From Clostridium saccharoperbutylacetonicum N1-4(HMT) (GTDB taxonomy: Bacteria; Bacillota; Clostridia; Clostridiales; Clostridiaceae): DNA of 64,000 bases. The notes below the pieces were generated by a model that was not told the origin of the DNA, did no database searches, and was given only the letters and a program-made list of their open reading frames with translations. The stretch lies in the NCBI RefSeq assembly GCF_000340885.1, contig NC_020291.1:3781001-3845000 (forward strand), read 5' to 3'. The position numbers and the translations under genes were made by a program. This document shows, piece by piece, positions 53,956 to 62,395 of this stretch. Every line of letters starts with the position of its first letter. The first letter of the stretch is position 1.

Positions 53956-55119
53956 TTATTCTGGTTTTATTGTGTCTAGATATGTAAACTTACCATCTTT
54001 AACAACCTTTAAAACCGCATCTTTTACTGCATTATTATTTTCATCTATCGTTATAACTCCAGCTGCTCCAGGGAAATTCTTAGTTTTTGCAATTTCATCT
54101 CTAATTTTCACTGGATCAGTTGAATTTGCTCTCTTAATTGCATCTAAAATTACCAAATAAGCATCATATGATAGTGCAGTTACTGCTGCTGGTTCTTTAT
54201 TATATTCTTTTCTATATGCATCTAAAAATGTCTTAGATTCAGTAGTAATAGGTGTCTCACTAGCAAAGAAAGTTGAAAATACTGTACCTTCGACATCCTC
54301 TTTACCTATATCTAAGAATTCTGGTGTTTCCCATGTATCACCACCAATTATAGGTGTTTTAATACCAAGTTGTCTCGCTTGTTTTATTATCATTGCACCT
54401 TCAGTAAAGTTCCCTGGCGCAAATATAACATCTGGATTACTGCTTTTTATATTTGTAAGCTGAGCTGTAAAATCCTGATCACCAGTATTATAATTTGCTT
54501 TAGCTACAACTGCATTTTCATCACCAGTTAATTTCTTGAATTCATCAGTAAAAAATTTACAAATACCAACTGAATAATCACTTGAAACCTCTTGAAGAAG
54601 TGCCACTTTTTTAGCTTTTAAATTATTTGCTGCATATTTTGCCATAACAGTCCCTTGAAAAGGATCTATAAAGCAAACTCTAAAGTAATAATCATTACCT
54701 GCAGTTACTAATGGATTTGTACAGGATGCTCCAACTGCAGGAATCTTAGCTTCCTGCACTATATCTCCCGCTGCCATTGAATTACCGCTTCCCCAACTTC
54801 CAATAATAGCGTTAACATGTTCCTGCTCAATAAGATTTGCTGCTGCACTTGCTGCTTCTACCTTGTCTGACTTGTTATCAGCAAAAACCAACTCTACTTT
54901 TTTCCCAAGTACAGTTGGATATAGTTTATTAGCAAGCTTTGCTCCTTCTACCTCCAATTCTCCTCCAGCTGCATTAGCACCTGTCATTGGTTCGAACACT
55001 CCGATTTTAATTACGTCGCTGTCCACATTTGCTTTTGTATCAGATTTTGAACTACACCCAGCTAAACTAAACGAAGCTGTCATTGCTAGCACCAAAAGCA
55101 AAGAAATTTTCCTTTTCAT
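53956..55119 (-). CDS. livK: branched-chain amino-acid-binding lipoprotein (LivJ/LivK type)
   Basis: A 387-residue periplasmic-binding-protein-fold lipoprotein. Signal peptide with lipobox SLAGCSSKS (Cys about 22), then KIGVFEPMTGANAAGGELEVEGAKLA, the type I binding fold for Leu/Ile/Val or related compounds. VGASCTNPLVT and ALSYDAYLVILDAI are typical. GGGGGGCTATTATTTT precedes the ATG. First gene of the operon, with promoter 55316-55344 and an inverted repeat around it. Specificity among branched-chain amino acids or amides is unknown. Confidence 0.93.
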   Translation of the reverse strand: MKRKISLLLVLAMTASFSLAGCSSKSDTKANVDSDVIKIGVFEPMTGANAAGGELEVEGAKLANKLYPTVLGKKVELVFADNKSDKVEAASAAANLIEQEHVNAIIGSWGSGNSMAAGDIVQEAKIPAVGASCTNPLVTAGNDYYFRVCFIDPFQGTVMAKYAANNLKAKKVALLQEVSSDYSVGICKFFTDEFKKLTGDENAVVAKANYNTGDQDFTAQLTNIKSSNPDVIFAPGNFTEGAMIIKQARQLGIKTPIIGGDTWETPEFLDIGKEDVEGTVFSTFFASETPITTESKTFLDAYRKEYNKEPAAVTALSYDAYLVILDAIKRANSTDPVKIRDEIAKTKNFPGAAGVITIDENNNAVKDAVLKVVKDGKFTYLDTIKPE

Positions 55120-55293
55120 AAAATAATAGCCCCCCCTTATGTAAATTAACTTCTAGTGGTTACAAAAACATTATTCTTAAAATATCTTTAAGGTTATAAT
55201 ATTTTTATGAATCTGATATTATCTTTAAAATTGTATATAGAATAAAAATACTATATAAATATTAATAATTTATCAAAATTATCTTTTAATTTT

Positions 55294-55338
55294 TAACAGA
55301 TAATACACACAATTTATACTATATCATATAATCTGTTA
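55294..55338. promoter_or_regulatory. inverted repeat straddling the liv -10 box
   Basis: TAACAGAT (55294-55301) and ATCTGTTA (55331-55338), 8-bp arms with 29 bp between their inner ends, bracket the -10. Candidate operator; the regulator is unknown. Confidence 0.4.
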
Positions 55339-55344
55339 TGTCAA
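55316..55344 (-). promoter_or_regulatory. sigma-A promoter of the liv operon
   Basis: Minus strand TTGACA (55339-55344), 17-bp spacer, TAGTAT (55316-55321). The start codon is about 196 bases downstream, so a long leader is implied. Confidence 0.75.
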
Positions 55345-55439
55345 CTTTTGTCACTGAAATTTATTTAAATTTTGATGAGAAATAGCACGGTATATGCATA
55401 TATAAATAGCATTTACTTAAAATTCAAAAAACCTAACAA

Positions 55440-55468
55440 AAAGGAGAAGTATTTCTCACTTCTCCTTT
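55440..55468 (-). terminator. terminator of the Cys/Asp-rich gene
   Basis: AAAGGAGAAGT pairs with ACTTCTCCTTT around a 7-base loop; T-rich on the minus strand. Confidence 0.75.
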
Positions 55469-55501
55469 AAAATCTTTTACATCAATACAATATTCATTAG
55501 T

Positions 55502-55846
55502 TTATTTACTGCAACGTTTATGACATTTTATGCAACATCTATTCTTTTTTAAAAATTGTATGAATTGCTTTATTCCTATTTTTTTACCAACTTTGCATCC
55601 TTTTTCAAAGCCTTCCTTATAAACCTTCTCTAAAACCTCAGTAATGCAATTGTTCTTTTGATCATAATTGTTCTTTTGATCATACTCGGAATTCTTATCC
55701 TCGTAACTATTATCCATTTCTTCATAATCACATTTTAGTTCATCAAGGCCATAGTCCATTTTATCATAACTACTATCTATTTCTTCCATAAATTCATATT
55801 CATTTTTAAAACAATCAAATTCATTTTTATCATATTTGCTATCCAT
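55502..55846 (-). CDS. acidic hypothetical protein with basic Cys-rich tail
   Basis: The ATG at 55846 follows AAGGAGATAATAAA. The first about 70 of 114 residues are Asp/Glu/Tyr/Lys-rich, with a duplicated YDQKNN; the last about 45 are basic with five Cys, ending KKNRCCIKCHKRCSK. A GFEKGCKVGKKIG helix links the parts. There is no signal peptide. This charge split and Cys cluster resemble some clostridial spore-coat or metal-binding proteins, but I cannot assign it. It is single, with a terminator. Confidence 0.6.
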   Translation of the reverse strand: MDSKYDKNEFDCFKNEYEFMEEIDSSYDKMDYGLDELKCDYEEMDNSYEDKNSEYDQKNNYDQKNNCITEVLEKVYKEGFEKGCKVGKKIGIKQFIQFLKKNRCCIKCHKRCSK

Positions 55847-55900
55847 TTTATTATCTCCTTCGTAATCACAAAAATTATATATTACTTTTTTTGTAAACAC

Positions 55901-56135
55901 ATAGCTTTATATAAATAGGAGTTACCAAATAATATATCCTCAATTATATACTATGCTACTTATTAATTTTTGGTATTACTAATAACAAAAAGATAATTAT
56001 ATATACAATGGTTAATTCTCAATGATCACTGAAATAATAAAGTGTCAATGAATGTTGATTTCCTTTGGAAATCTTTATGTCTAAAAAAATTCATTTACAA
56101 AACAAATATGTTCACCAAATAAACTATTTTGAAAA
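55901..56135. other. intergenic stretch with short dispersed repeat
   Basis: 56050-56085 (TGTTGATTTCCTTTGGAAATC, then TTTATGTCT) resembles 23586-23615. No gene is supported. Confidence 0.45.
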
Positions 56136-56885
56136 TTAAAATCCTGCTGATTCTGCCTTTACTCCAGATTCTTTCAACTCTTTTATTGCATCCTTAAACA
56201 TCGCATTATCTGGTGCAATTTTTGCTGCTTGTTCATAGCAATATAAAACTTTATTTAAATCTTCTAAATGATAATAGCAAGCTGCAAGCCTATTAATCAA
56301 TTCGCTATTAAGTCTATTAATTTTAAGTGACATTTTATAATATCTTACTGCTGACTTATAATTCATGCTGTACTTATCATGCTCTGTGAACTCAACTATA
56401 TTTTCTCTCTTTAAATATATATTTCCTATACATTCATATACAGCACAAATCAACAATAAATTCTTTTCTTTTTCTTCATCACTAATATTTTTTTCACCAG
56501 TCCTTAAATGCATCAAAGCATTTTCCGCATCATCTAATTCTGCATAGGAAAGACCTAAATAAATATGCGCTAACGAGTCATCAGAATCATCAGAATTATC
56601 GCAATACTTTTCAAAAGCATCTATTGCTTCTTTAGTTTTAGCTAATTTTCTTAATACTAATCCTTTAATATAGTAACTATAATAATTTTCTTCATAAAAT
56701 TCAGCTGCACTTTCTGTAAAATACAAAGCTTTTTCAAGTTTTCCTTTTTCATAATCACTCATTGCAAGGTTATTTAACACTAAAGATAATTGCTTTTCAT
56801 CTTTTATTGTTCCACCCTTTACATTTATTCTGTTTTCCTCTAAAAATAAGTTTATTTTATCTTGTATATTTTTATTTTCTTCCAT
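56136..56885 (-). CDS. tetratricopeptide-repeat protein
   Basis: A 249-residue helical protein with about five TPR units, for example AMSDYEKGKLEKALYFTESA, ALAHIYLGLSYAELDDAENA (starting SLAH) and INRLAACYYHLEDLNKVLYCYEQA. There is no signal peptide, so it is a cytoplasmic protein-binding scaffold. GTGAGGATATTATA precedes the ATG. It is 108 bp downstream of the LtaS-family gene on the same strand; a functional link is possible but not shown. Confidence 0.85.
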   Translation of the reverse strand: MEENKNIQDKINLFLEENRINVKGGTIKDEKQLSLVLNNLAMSDYEKGKLEKALYFTESAAEFYEENYYSYYIKGLVLRKLAKTKEAIDAFEKYCDNSDDSDDSLAHIYLGLSYAELDDAENALMHLRTGEKNISDEEKEKNLLLICAVYECIGNIYLKRENIVEFTEHDKYSMNYKSAVRYYKMSLKINRLNSELINRLAACYYHLEDLNKVLYCYEQAAKIAPDNAMFKDAIKELKESGVKAESAGF

Positions 56886-56993
56886 TATAATATCCTCACT
56901 TTTTTATAATTTGTTATTTATCCTTAATATTATTTTATATAATTAACTTTATAACTTTTATTATTGCAATTTATCCTTACTATATTTTATCAA

Positions 56994-58811
56994 TTAATAT
57001 TTATTTTTAAAATAATTTTTTTCAATTATAGTATCAGCTATATCAAAGGTCTCTTTTAAATGATTAAGTTCTTTTTCATCTTTTGGAATTCCCATTATCT
57101 GCCCATCATTTAAAATTGTTGCATCTCTTTCTGTATTTACTAATACTCTTCCCATAGAACTATCTTCAAACGCTTTTCTATCATATCCAAGCATATATAA
57201 TATTGTTGGCAAGAAATCAGATTGCCCACCAGCTTTAGAAATCACTTCTGGCTGAGATCCTTTTGAATAAATTATATATGGAATTTTTTTATGATTATCT
57301 TTCCACCAATCCCCTTCTAACGGAGAATTTTTTATATCATCTTCATAAAATTTATGAACTCCACAATGATCTCCATAAATCATAATAACCGTATTATCTA
57401 GCTGATTATTTTTATCTAATTCAGCTATAAATTTTCCAATAGCTTCATCTGTATATCTTACACTTTGAAAATAAGCACCCAACATATTTTCATCAAGTTC
57501 TTTTGGCAAATTTAAATATTTCTTATTATCAGGCATTTCAAATGGCCCATGACTTGTTAATGTAGTCATAAAAGCATAGAATGGTTCTTTTTGATTTTTC
57601 AATTTTTGAGATATTTGTCTCAAATATGATTCATCTGATAATCCCAATCCTATTTTCTCATCAACATTATATTGTCCAATATCCCATATTTCATCAGCCT
57701 TAAAAGATTTATGTAATTCAGCCCAATTCCAATTTCCTGGCACTTCTGCATGAGTTGAAATTGTCTTATAGCCTTCATTCTCTAAATTTTTTTGTAATGA
57801 ATTAAAAGTAGTCCAAGGATAAGAGAAAACTGTTTTCCCTTCTCTAATCGGAAATATTGATGAATTAACCAACAAATCACAATCTGAACTTGTGCCTGAA
57901 TTATTTTGTTCATATATATTATTAAAATAAATACTACTTCCTAAAAGTTTATTTAAATTAGGTGTTATTTCTTGTCCATAAACTTTTTGATTTATAACAA
58001 AGTTTTCCATGGATTCTACTTGAATTGCAATTAAATTCTTTCCTTTGAAGATACCTTTATATTGATTATCAGGAAGATTCTCTTTATTATTTTCCATCCA
58101 ATTTTTAATTTTATCCTCATCTTCGTTCGAAAGTTTCTTATTTTTATCTTGATAAAAATTAATGTCAAAACCATGATATCCTAAAGGGCTCATATCACTA
58201 AAAGTTTGAAATGGTGCCCAAGACTGACTAAATAAATTTCTTGATGGATCTATTCTTTTAATATCAATGAAATAATGACCTAATCCAACTACAACAGCAC
58301 TTATTAAAAATACTGAAAAACCTTTAATTATTCTAAATTGTAATTTGGAATTTCTGTCGCTAGCTTTTATTTTAGCAAATTTGCATATCAAAAATAATAT
58401 AACAAAATCAATAATGAATGATAAATCTACTAATCTAAAATTTAATAAGTTTTTACCTATTGGATTAAATATCTCGCTATGCGTCATATATCTAACAGAT
58501 AAAAAAGTTCCATTTGCACGATAATACCAAATATCTGCCACAAATAGAATAGTCACCAATAAATCAATTATAGCAGCAGTTCTTAATCTTCCTTTTTCTT
58601 TAAATAGAAGTATAGGACTACAAATAAGAAAAATTATTGCTATATGCGCCCATTTTACAGGCGTTCCAAAATAAATATCCCCTAAATTAATGCTTGATGA
58701 ATCTTGCGTTCTAAGCATAGATAATAATATGATGGATTTATACTGAAGCACAACCACCATAAATAAAAATAGCCAATTGTTTATAAATATACTTTTTAAC
58801 CTTTGTTTCAT
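56994..58811 (-). CDS. LTA synthase-family phosphoglycerol transferase
   Basis: The ATG at 58811 has GGAG 9 bases upstream. Five membrane segments (about 1-190) are followed by an extracellular sulfatase-fold domain with VQVESMENF (metal Glu), NSGTSSDCD (catalytic Thr), and YGDHCGVH (metal Asp/His). It resembles LtaS, which polymerises glycerol phosphate from phosphatidylglycerol into lipoteichoic acid. No lipid-anchor genes are adjacent; several LtaS paralogues are common. Specific substrate unknown. Confidence 0.87.
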   Translation of the reverse strand: MKQRLKSIFINNWLFLFMVVVLQYKSIILLSMLRTQDSSSINLGDIYFGTPVKWAHIAIIFLICSPILLFKEKGRLRTAAIIDLLVTILFVADIWYYRANGTFLSVRYMTHSEIFNPIGKNLLNFRLVDLSFIIDFVILFLICKFAKIKASDRNSKLQFRIIKGFSVFLISAVVVGLGHYFIDIKRIDPSRNLFSQSWAPFQTFSDMSPLGYHGFDINFYQDKNKKLSNEDEDKIKNWMENNKENLPDNQYKGIFKGKNLIAIQVESMENFVINQKVYGQEITPNLNKLLGSSIYFNNIYEQNNSGTSSDCDLLVNSSIFPIREGKTVFSYPWTTFNSLQKNLENEGYKTISTHAEVPGNWNWAELHKSFKADEIWDIGQYNVDEKIGLGLSDESYLRQISQKLKNQKEPFYAFMTTLTSHGPFEMPDNKKYLNLPKELDENMLGAYFQSVRYTDEAIGKFIAELDKNNQLDNTVIMIYGDHCGVHKFYEDDIKNSPLEGDWWKDNHKKIPYIIYSKGSQPEVISKAGGQSDFLPTILYMLGYDRKAFEDSSMGRVLVNTERDATILNDGQIMGIPKDEKELNHLKETFDIADTIIEKNYFKNKY

Positions 58812-59020
58812 TTTTCTACTCTCCACTATTCTGTCTTTAATCCTAATATATTGTAACTCAAACTTTAATTTTAACCAAGAGATTTTTAATTATTATTTAA
58901 TTTTTTTCCAATATTCTTTTCAAAAACATAGCAATAATAACTTTTCACATATAAAAATGTCATAAAATTCATTCGATAACGAATTTTATGACAAATACTC
59001 AATCTTATACCATTAACAAC

Positions 59021-60004
59021 TCAAAACCACTTATCTCTCTTAATAAGTAACACTGCAGCTATAACCATTGTTGGAATAAATATCATTCCAAATACTATCC
59101 AAAAAGCAAACTCATAATCATGCATTGGAATTCCTTGAACATTCATAGAGAAAAGACCACTTACAAGTGTCATAGGTAATATAGCTACTTGAATAATAGT
59201 GAATGTACGCATAAGACCATTCATAGTATGATTAGTAAGAGTTGCAAATGTATTATCAGCAGACTCAATTACTTCTTTATAATTTTCAAGCATATCCCAT
59301 ATTTTTTCGATTCTATCTGTAATATCATCGAAATATATATCCATATCTCTAGGAAGATATTTAGTAATTACTTTTTCTAAAGTTAATATAACAGGTCTTA
59401 ATGGCTTAATAACACTTCTATAATTTATTATCTGCATTTTTGTTCTTGAAATTAACTCAAGCATAGCCTTAGAACGAGTAGCAAATACTTCCCTATTAAT
59501 TTCGTTAACCATATTTCCAATCTTATCAAGCATAGGGAAACAATAATCAAATAAAGCTTTAATTATTTCATATAGTAATAATGCTGAGCCTTCTTCCATA
59601 TACTCTTTTCTTGCATTCTCATTGCACTCACATTTTTTTGCCAATTGAACCAAAGGTTTTAATTCGCCTTCATGCAAAGTAACTAAATAATTCTGTCCTA
59701 TAAATATATCTATTTCTTCTGAATCAAGCCTAACGAGTTCCTTTCTATATCTTGGAAGATGAAGAACTATAAAACTATAATCCTCATAGGAATCAACCTT
59801 AGATCTTTGATGTTCTGTCATACAGTCTTCTAATAGAAGTTCATGGAAATCATACATATCCTCAAGCATTTTGATTTCTTTATTAGTTGGCCTTATAATA
59901 TCAATCCATTTTAGACCATTATACTCAATTATTCGCACTTCTGTGCCCAACTTTCTTAGTATAATTGGTTGTTTTTTATCATTCTTAAATGGTAATGTAA
60001 ACAT
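59021..60004 (-). CDS. CorA-family divalent cation transporter
   Basis: A 327-residue protein with a large cytoplasmic N-terminal domain and two C-terminal membrane segments: LPMTLVSGLFSMNVQGIP and AFWIVFGMIFIPTMVIAAVLL, ending in the basic KRDKWF. The signature GMN is SMN here (FSMN), a known clostridial variant with unclear selectivity; Mg2+ or Co2+/Zn2+ is possible. GGAGGAGGATTATC precedes the ATG and a stable hairpin lies close upstream, so translation or attenuation control is likely. Confidence 0.87.
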   Translation of the reverse strand: MFTLPFKNDKKQPIILRKLGTEVRIIEYNGLKWIDIIRPTNKEIKMLEDMYDFHELLLEDCMTEHQRSKVDSYEDYSFIVLHLPRYRKELVRLDSEEIDIFIGQNYLVTLHEGELKPLVQLAKKCECNENARKEYMEEGSALLLYEIIKALFDYCFPMLDKIGNMVNEINREVFATRSKAMLELISRTKMQIINYRSVIKPLRPVILTLEKVITKYLPRDMDIYFDDITDRIEKIWDMLENYKEVIESADNTFATLTNHTMNGLMRTFTIIQVAILPMTLVSGLFSMNVQGIPMHDYEFAFWIVFGMIFIPTMVIAAVLLIKRDKWF

Positions 60005-60025
60005 GATAATCCTCCTCCATCTTTG

Positions 60026-60071
60026 GGGAGGATAAGTTTATATAAAATGAGCAGCATAAACTAATCCTCCC
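60026..60071 (-). promoter_or_regulatory. stable hairpin in the corA-like leader
   Basis: GGGAGGAT-A-AGTTTA pairs with TAAACT-A-ATCCTCCC, about 22 bp before the start codon and next to the ribosome site. The arm sequence TCCTCCCC is complementary to the GGAGGAGG ribosome site, so alternative pairing could mask translation. No T run follows. Confidence 0.5.
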
Positions 60072-60315
60072 TTTCTTATATTCAGTTGTTCATAATACTC
60101 CTGGGCCGAATAGTCATCCACTCAAATTCACCACCTTATAAAATTCAATTTATTTTATGAAAAGTTTTACTCGACTCGTAAATTATAATAATTTTAATAA
60201 TAATATGCAAGTAAAACTTTGTTAAATTTCCAATAACTTTTTAATTTAAAATAAAACTCAGTATATCCTCTTTACATTTTGCATAATCTAAGCTGGAAAG
60301 GTAGGTTTTTAGCTT

Positions 60316-60633
60316 ATGAAAAAATATATTGTCATTTTCTTATTTTTTTTCTTATTGTTAAATAATCTGTTTATAACTCCGTCCTTTGCACAAGTAATTA
60401 ATCTAAAGGAAGGTTTATATAAAGCTAGTGACTTAAATTTACCGACTAATAAACTTCATACTATACAAAACAATTCCCCAAGTGAATATGTTTTTTTTAT
60501 GATTTTTGACTCAAACCAAATTGCTCAACAGCTGATGCAATTAAATCCTCAATCTGAAAAATATACTCTAACACCATTAGATACAGGTTATCAAATGTTG
60601 ATTGTTACTAATGGAGAAGTCACTATTGATTAG
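60316..60633 (+). CDS. small secreted protein, paralogue 1
   Basis: A 105-residue protein with a signal peptide (about 1-25, ending SFAQ) and a mature beta-rich part: NLKEGLYKASDLNL, HTIQNNSPSEYVFFMIFDSN, and LTPLDTGYQMLIVTNGEVTID. It is about 40 percent similar to the next gene by eye. GGTAGG lies 10 bases before the ATG. No Cys, anchor or enzymatic motif. It is probably secreted; function unknown. Confidence 0.7.
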   Translation: MKKYIVIFLFFFLLLNNLFITPSFAQVINLKEGLYKASDLNLPTNKLHTIQNNSPSEYVFFMIFDSNQIAQQLMQLNPQSEKYTLTPLDTGYQMLIVTNGEVTID

Positions 60634-60710
60634 GTAGATAATAATATATTTTTAGTTTTGATTTATATATATTTCTTATTATAAAGTCTATTTATTGAAA
60701 GGAGTTATAT

Positions 60711-61031
60711 ATGCTAAAGAAAGTTTCATTATTCATTTGCTTTTTTACTCTTTCCTCTATTTTACTTAGCTCGCCTACAATGGCTAGTTCACAAACTCTA
60801 AAAAAAGGTTTTTATAAAGCTGGTGATTTAAATCTATCCCCAGATACAATCTACACTATACAAAATAATTCCTTCAGTGAACGAATTTACATACTTATTT
60901 TTGATAGCAAAGCTACTCCACTTCAAGGTGTGCGTTTAAAGCCACAATCTCCTAAATTTAATTTAATTCCTCTACAACCAGGCTATAAACTTGTGCTAAT
61001 AGGAGAAGGTGAACTTGAAATTTCTGACTAA
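60711..61031 (+). CDS. small secreted protein, paralogue 2
   Basis: A 106-residue protein with a signal peptide (cleavage near MASSQ) and the same pattern as its neighbour: TLKKGFYKAGDLNL, YTIQNNSFSERIYILIFDSK, and LIPLQPGYKLVLIGEGELEISD. GAAAGGAG precedes the ATG. The pair is a tandem duplication of a single beta domain, not assigned to a family. The gene converges on a PdaA-like gene 5 bp away without a visible terminator. Confidence 0.7.
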   Translation: MLKKVSLFICFFTLSSILLSSPTMASSQTLKKGFYKAGDLNLSPDTIYTIQNNSFSERIYILIFDSKATPLQGVRLKPQSPKFNLIPLQPGYKLVLIGEGELEISD

Positions 61032-61036
61032 TATAA

Positions 61037-62035
61037 TTAATTAGGGAGTTCATTTAAAGATTTAAATTCGTATCCTCTACTCTTCCACTCTTTAATCAAA
61101 CTATCTAAAATCTCTGTATTAGTTTTAGACACTGCATGAAGTAGGCAGATCATCCCATTTCGAGTATTTTTTAATATTGTTGCCTTAGCTGACTCAGGAC
61201 TTGGCTGATTATCTACATCGTAGTCTTGATAAGCAAAGGCGAAAAATATGGATTTATAACCTAGTTTCTGAGTATAGTATAGTGACAATTCACTAAAAGT
61301 ACCTTCTGGAGGTCTAAAATATTTAGACATTTTACATCCAGGTATACTATTAACAGCTTGTTCTACTCCTGTTAATTCAGCATTAAAAGCACTTTCTGAT
61401 TTAAAGGAAGGCATCGATTTATGCTGCACTGAATGATTACCTATTATATGCCCTTCATTAATCATCCTTTTTATCAAAACTGAATCTTGAACTCCATTAA
61501 AGCTTCCAGTAACATATGGCTTGGTCACAAAGAAGGTTGCATGGACATTATTTGCTTTTAAAACATCTAGAATTCTTGAAGTATAACCATTTTCATATCC
61601 TTCATCAAAGGTTAAATAGATTATTTTTTTAGAAGTATCTCCAAAGGCATAACCTTTATATTTTTCTAAAAGACTAGCGTTATCTCTTGGAGAATAAAGC
61701 CAAGACCAAGGTATTGCCTTAGTGCTTAAGCTTGATGTATCTGCTACAATTTTAGGAGTTATTGATTTTTCTTCAGATAAAGCTTCAGAATTTTGTGATT
61801 CTGCTAGTTTTTTATTATCTGATTTATCAGCGCCATTAACATTCCCTGCTTCAACTTTCTTTTCTTTACCGGAGTTCGCTTCTATATCATCATCTGATTT
61901 TGCTTCTTGCTTGTCTTCAGATGAAACTATTTTTTTATCTGCCTCATTTTTTTCTGAATTTCCATTAGACATTTGGCAGCCTGATAATAGCATTAATGAT
62001 AATGACATGGTTATGATCAAATTTCTCTTAATCAA
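61037..62035 (-). CDS. polysaccharide deacetylase lipoprotein, PdaA-like
   Basis: Start is TTG at 62035 with AGGAGGG 7 bases before; the upstream GTG would overlap it. Lipobox LLSGCQMS (Cys about 20), then a charged about 80-residue linker rich in Ser/Lys/Asp/Glu, then a NodB domain: IYLTFDEGYENG (motif 1), IIGNHSVQHKSMPS (motif 2), YFRPPEGTFSE (motif 3). PdaA makes muramic delta-lactam in the spore cortex. Closer to PdaA than PdaB (TFDEGYENG). Membrane-anchored on the outside. Confidence 0.86.
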   Translation of the reverse strand: MIKRNLIITMSLSLMLLSGCQMSNGNSEKNEADKKIVSSEDKQEAKSDDDIEANSGKEKKVEAGNVNGADKSDNKKLAESQNSEALSEEKSITPKIVADTSSLSTKAIPWSWLYSPRDNASLLEKYKGYAFGDTSKKIIYLTFDEGYENGYTSRILDVLKANNVHATFFVTKPYVTGSFNGVQDSVLIKRMINEGHIIGNHSVQHKSMPSFKSESAFNAELTGVEQAVNSIPGCKMSKYFRPPEGTFSELSLYYTQKLGYKSIFFAFAYQDYDVDNQPSPESAKATILKNTRNGMICLLHAVSKTNTEILDSLIKEWKSRGYEFKSLNELPN

Positions 62036-62053
62036 TTTTATCCCTCCTAACAC

Positions 62054-62395
62054 TATAATGTATGTTAATATTTAACAAAGTGATAGTACTTTATTAAATT
62101 TGAAAAACTTGTATTATTTATACTAATTTTATCACTTCCATAGTAAAATTACGATATACCTTAGTAATAAATACTCTAAAAAAGAAGAATCTTTAATTTA
62201 AGTAAAGATTCTTCCTTTATATTATTTTTAAACTCTAATATTAATTTTTCCCCAATATAAAATATTTTCCTTCCTTTAATTTATCTAATTTTATATAAAC
62301 AAAAAATTAATTATAAATATTAAAATTATCTTTAATATTAAAATTATAGCCATTGCATAACCATCCCCTAAAGCAATTACATCTTTTATTACACT
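62054..62395. other. intergenic stretch pdaA-like/ABC permease
   Basis: Contains the ABC operon terminator (62184-62214); otherwise AT-rich. The pdaA-like promoter should lie here. No gene is supported. Confidence 0.5.
62184..62214 (-). terminator. terminator of the ABC-2 operon
   Basis: GAAGAATCTTTA pairs with TAAAGATTCTTC around a 7-base loop; followed by T6 on the minus strand. Confidence 0.8.

Larger units (their letters stand above)
55120..55501. other. liv upstream region
   Basis: Holds the liv promoter with its inverted repeat, an about 190-base leader and the terminator of the next gene (55440-55468). No gene is supported. Confidence 0.5.

Noticed and set aside
60026..60071. M-box magnesium riboswitch before the CorA-like gene
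   Set aside because: Only one strong hairpin is visible and the conserved M-box core is not recognisable.
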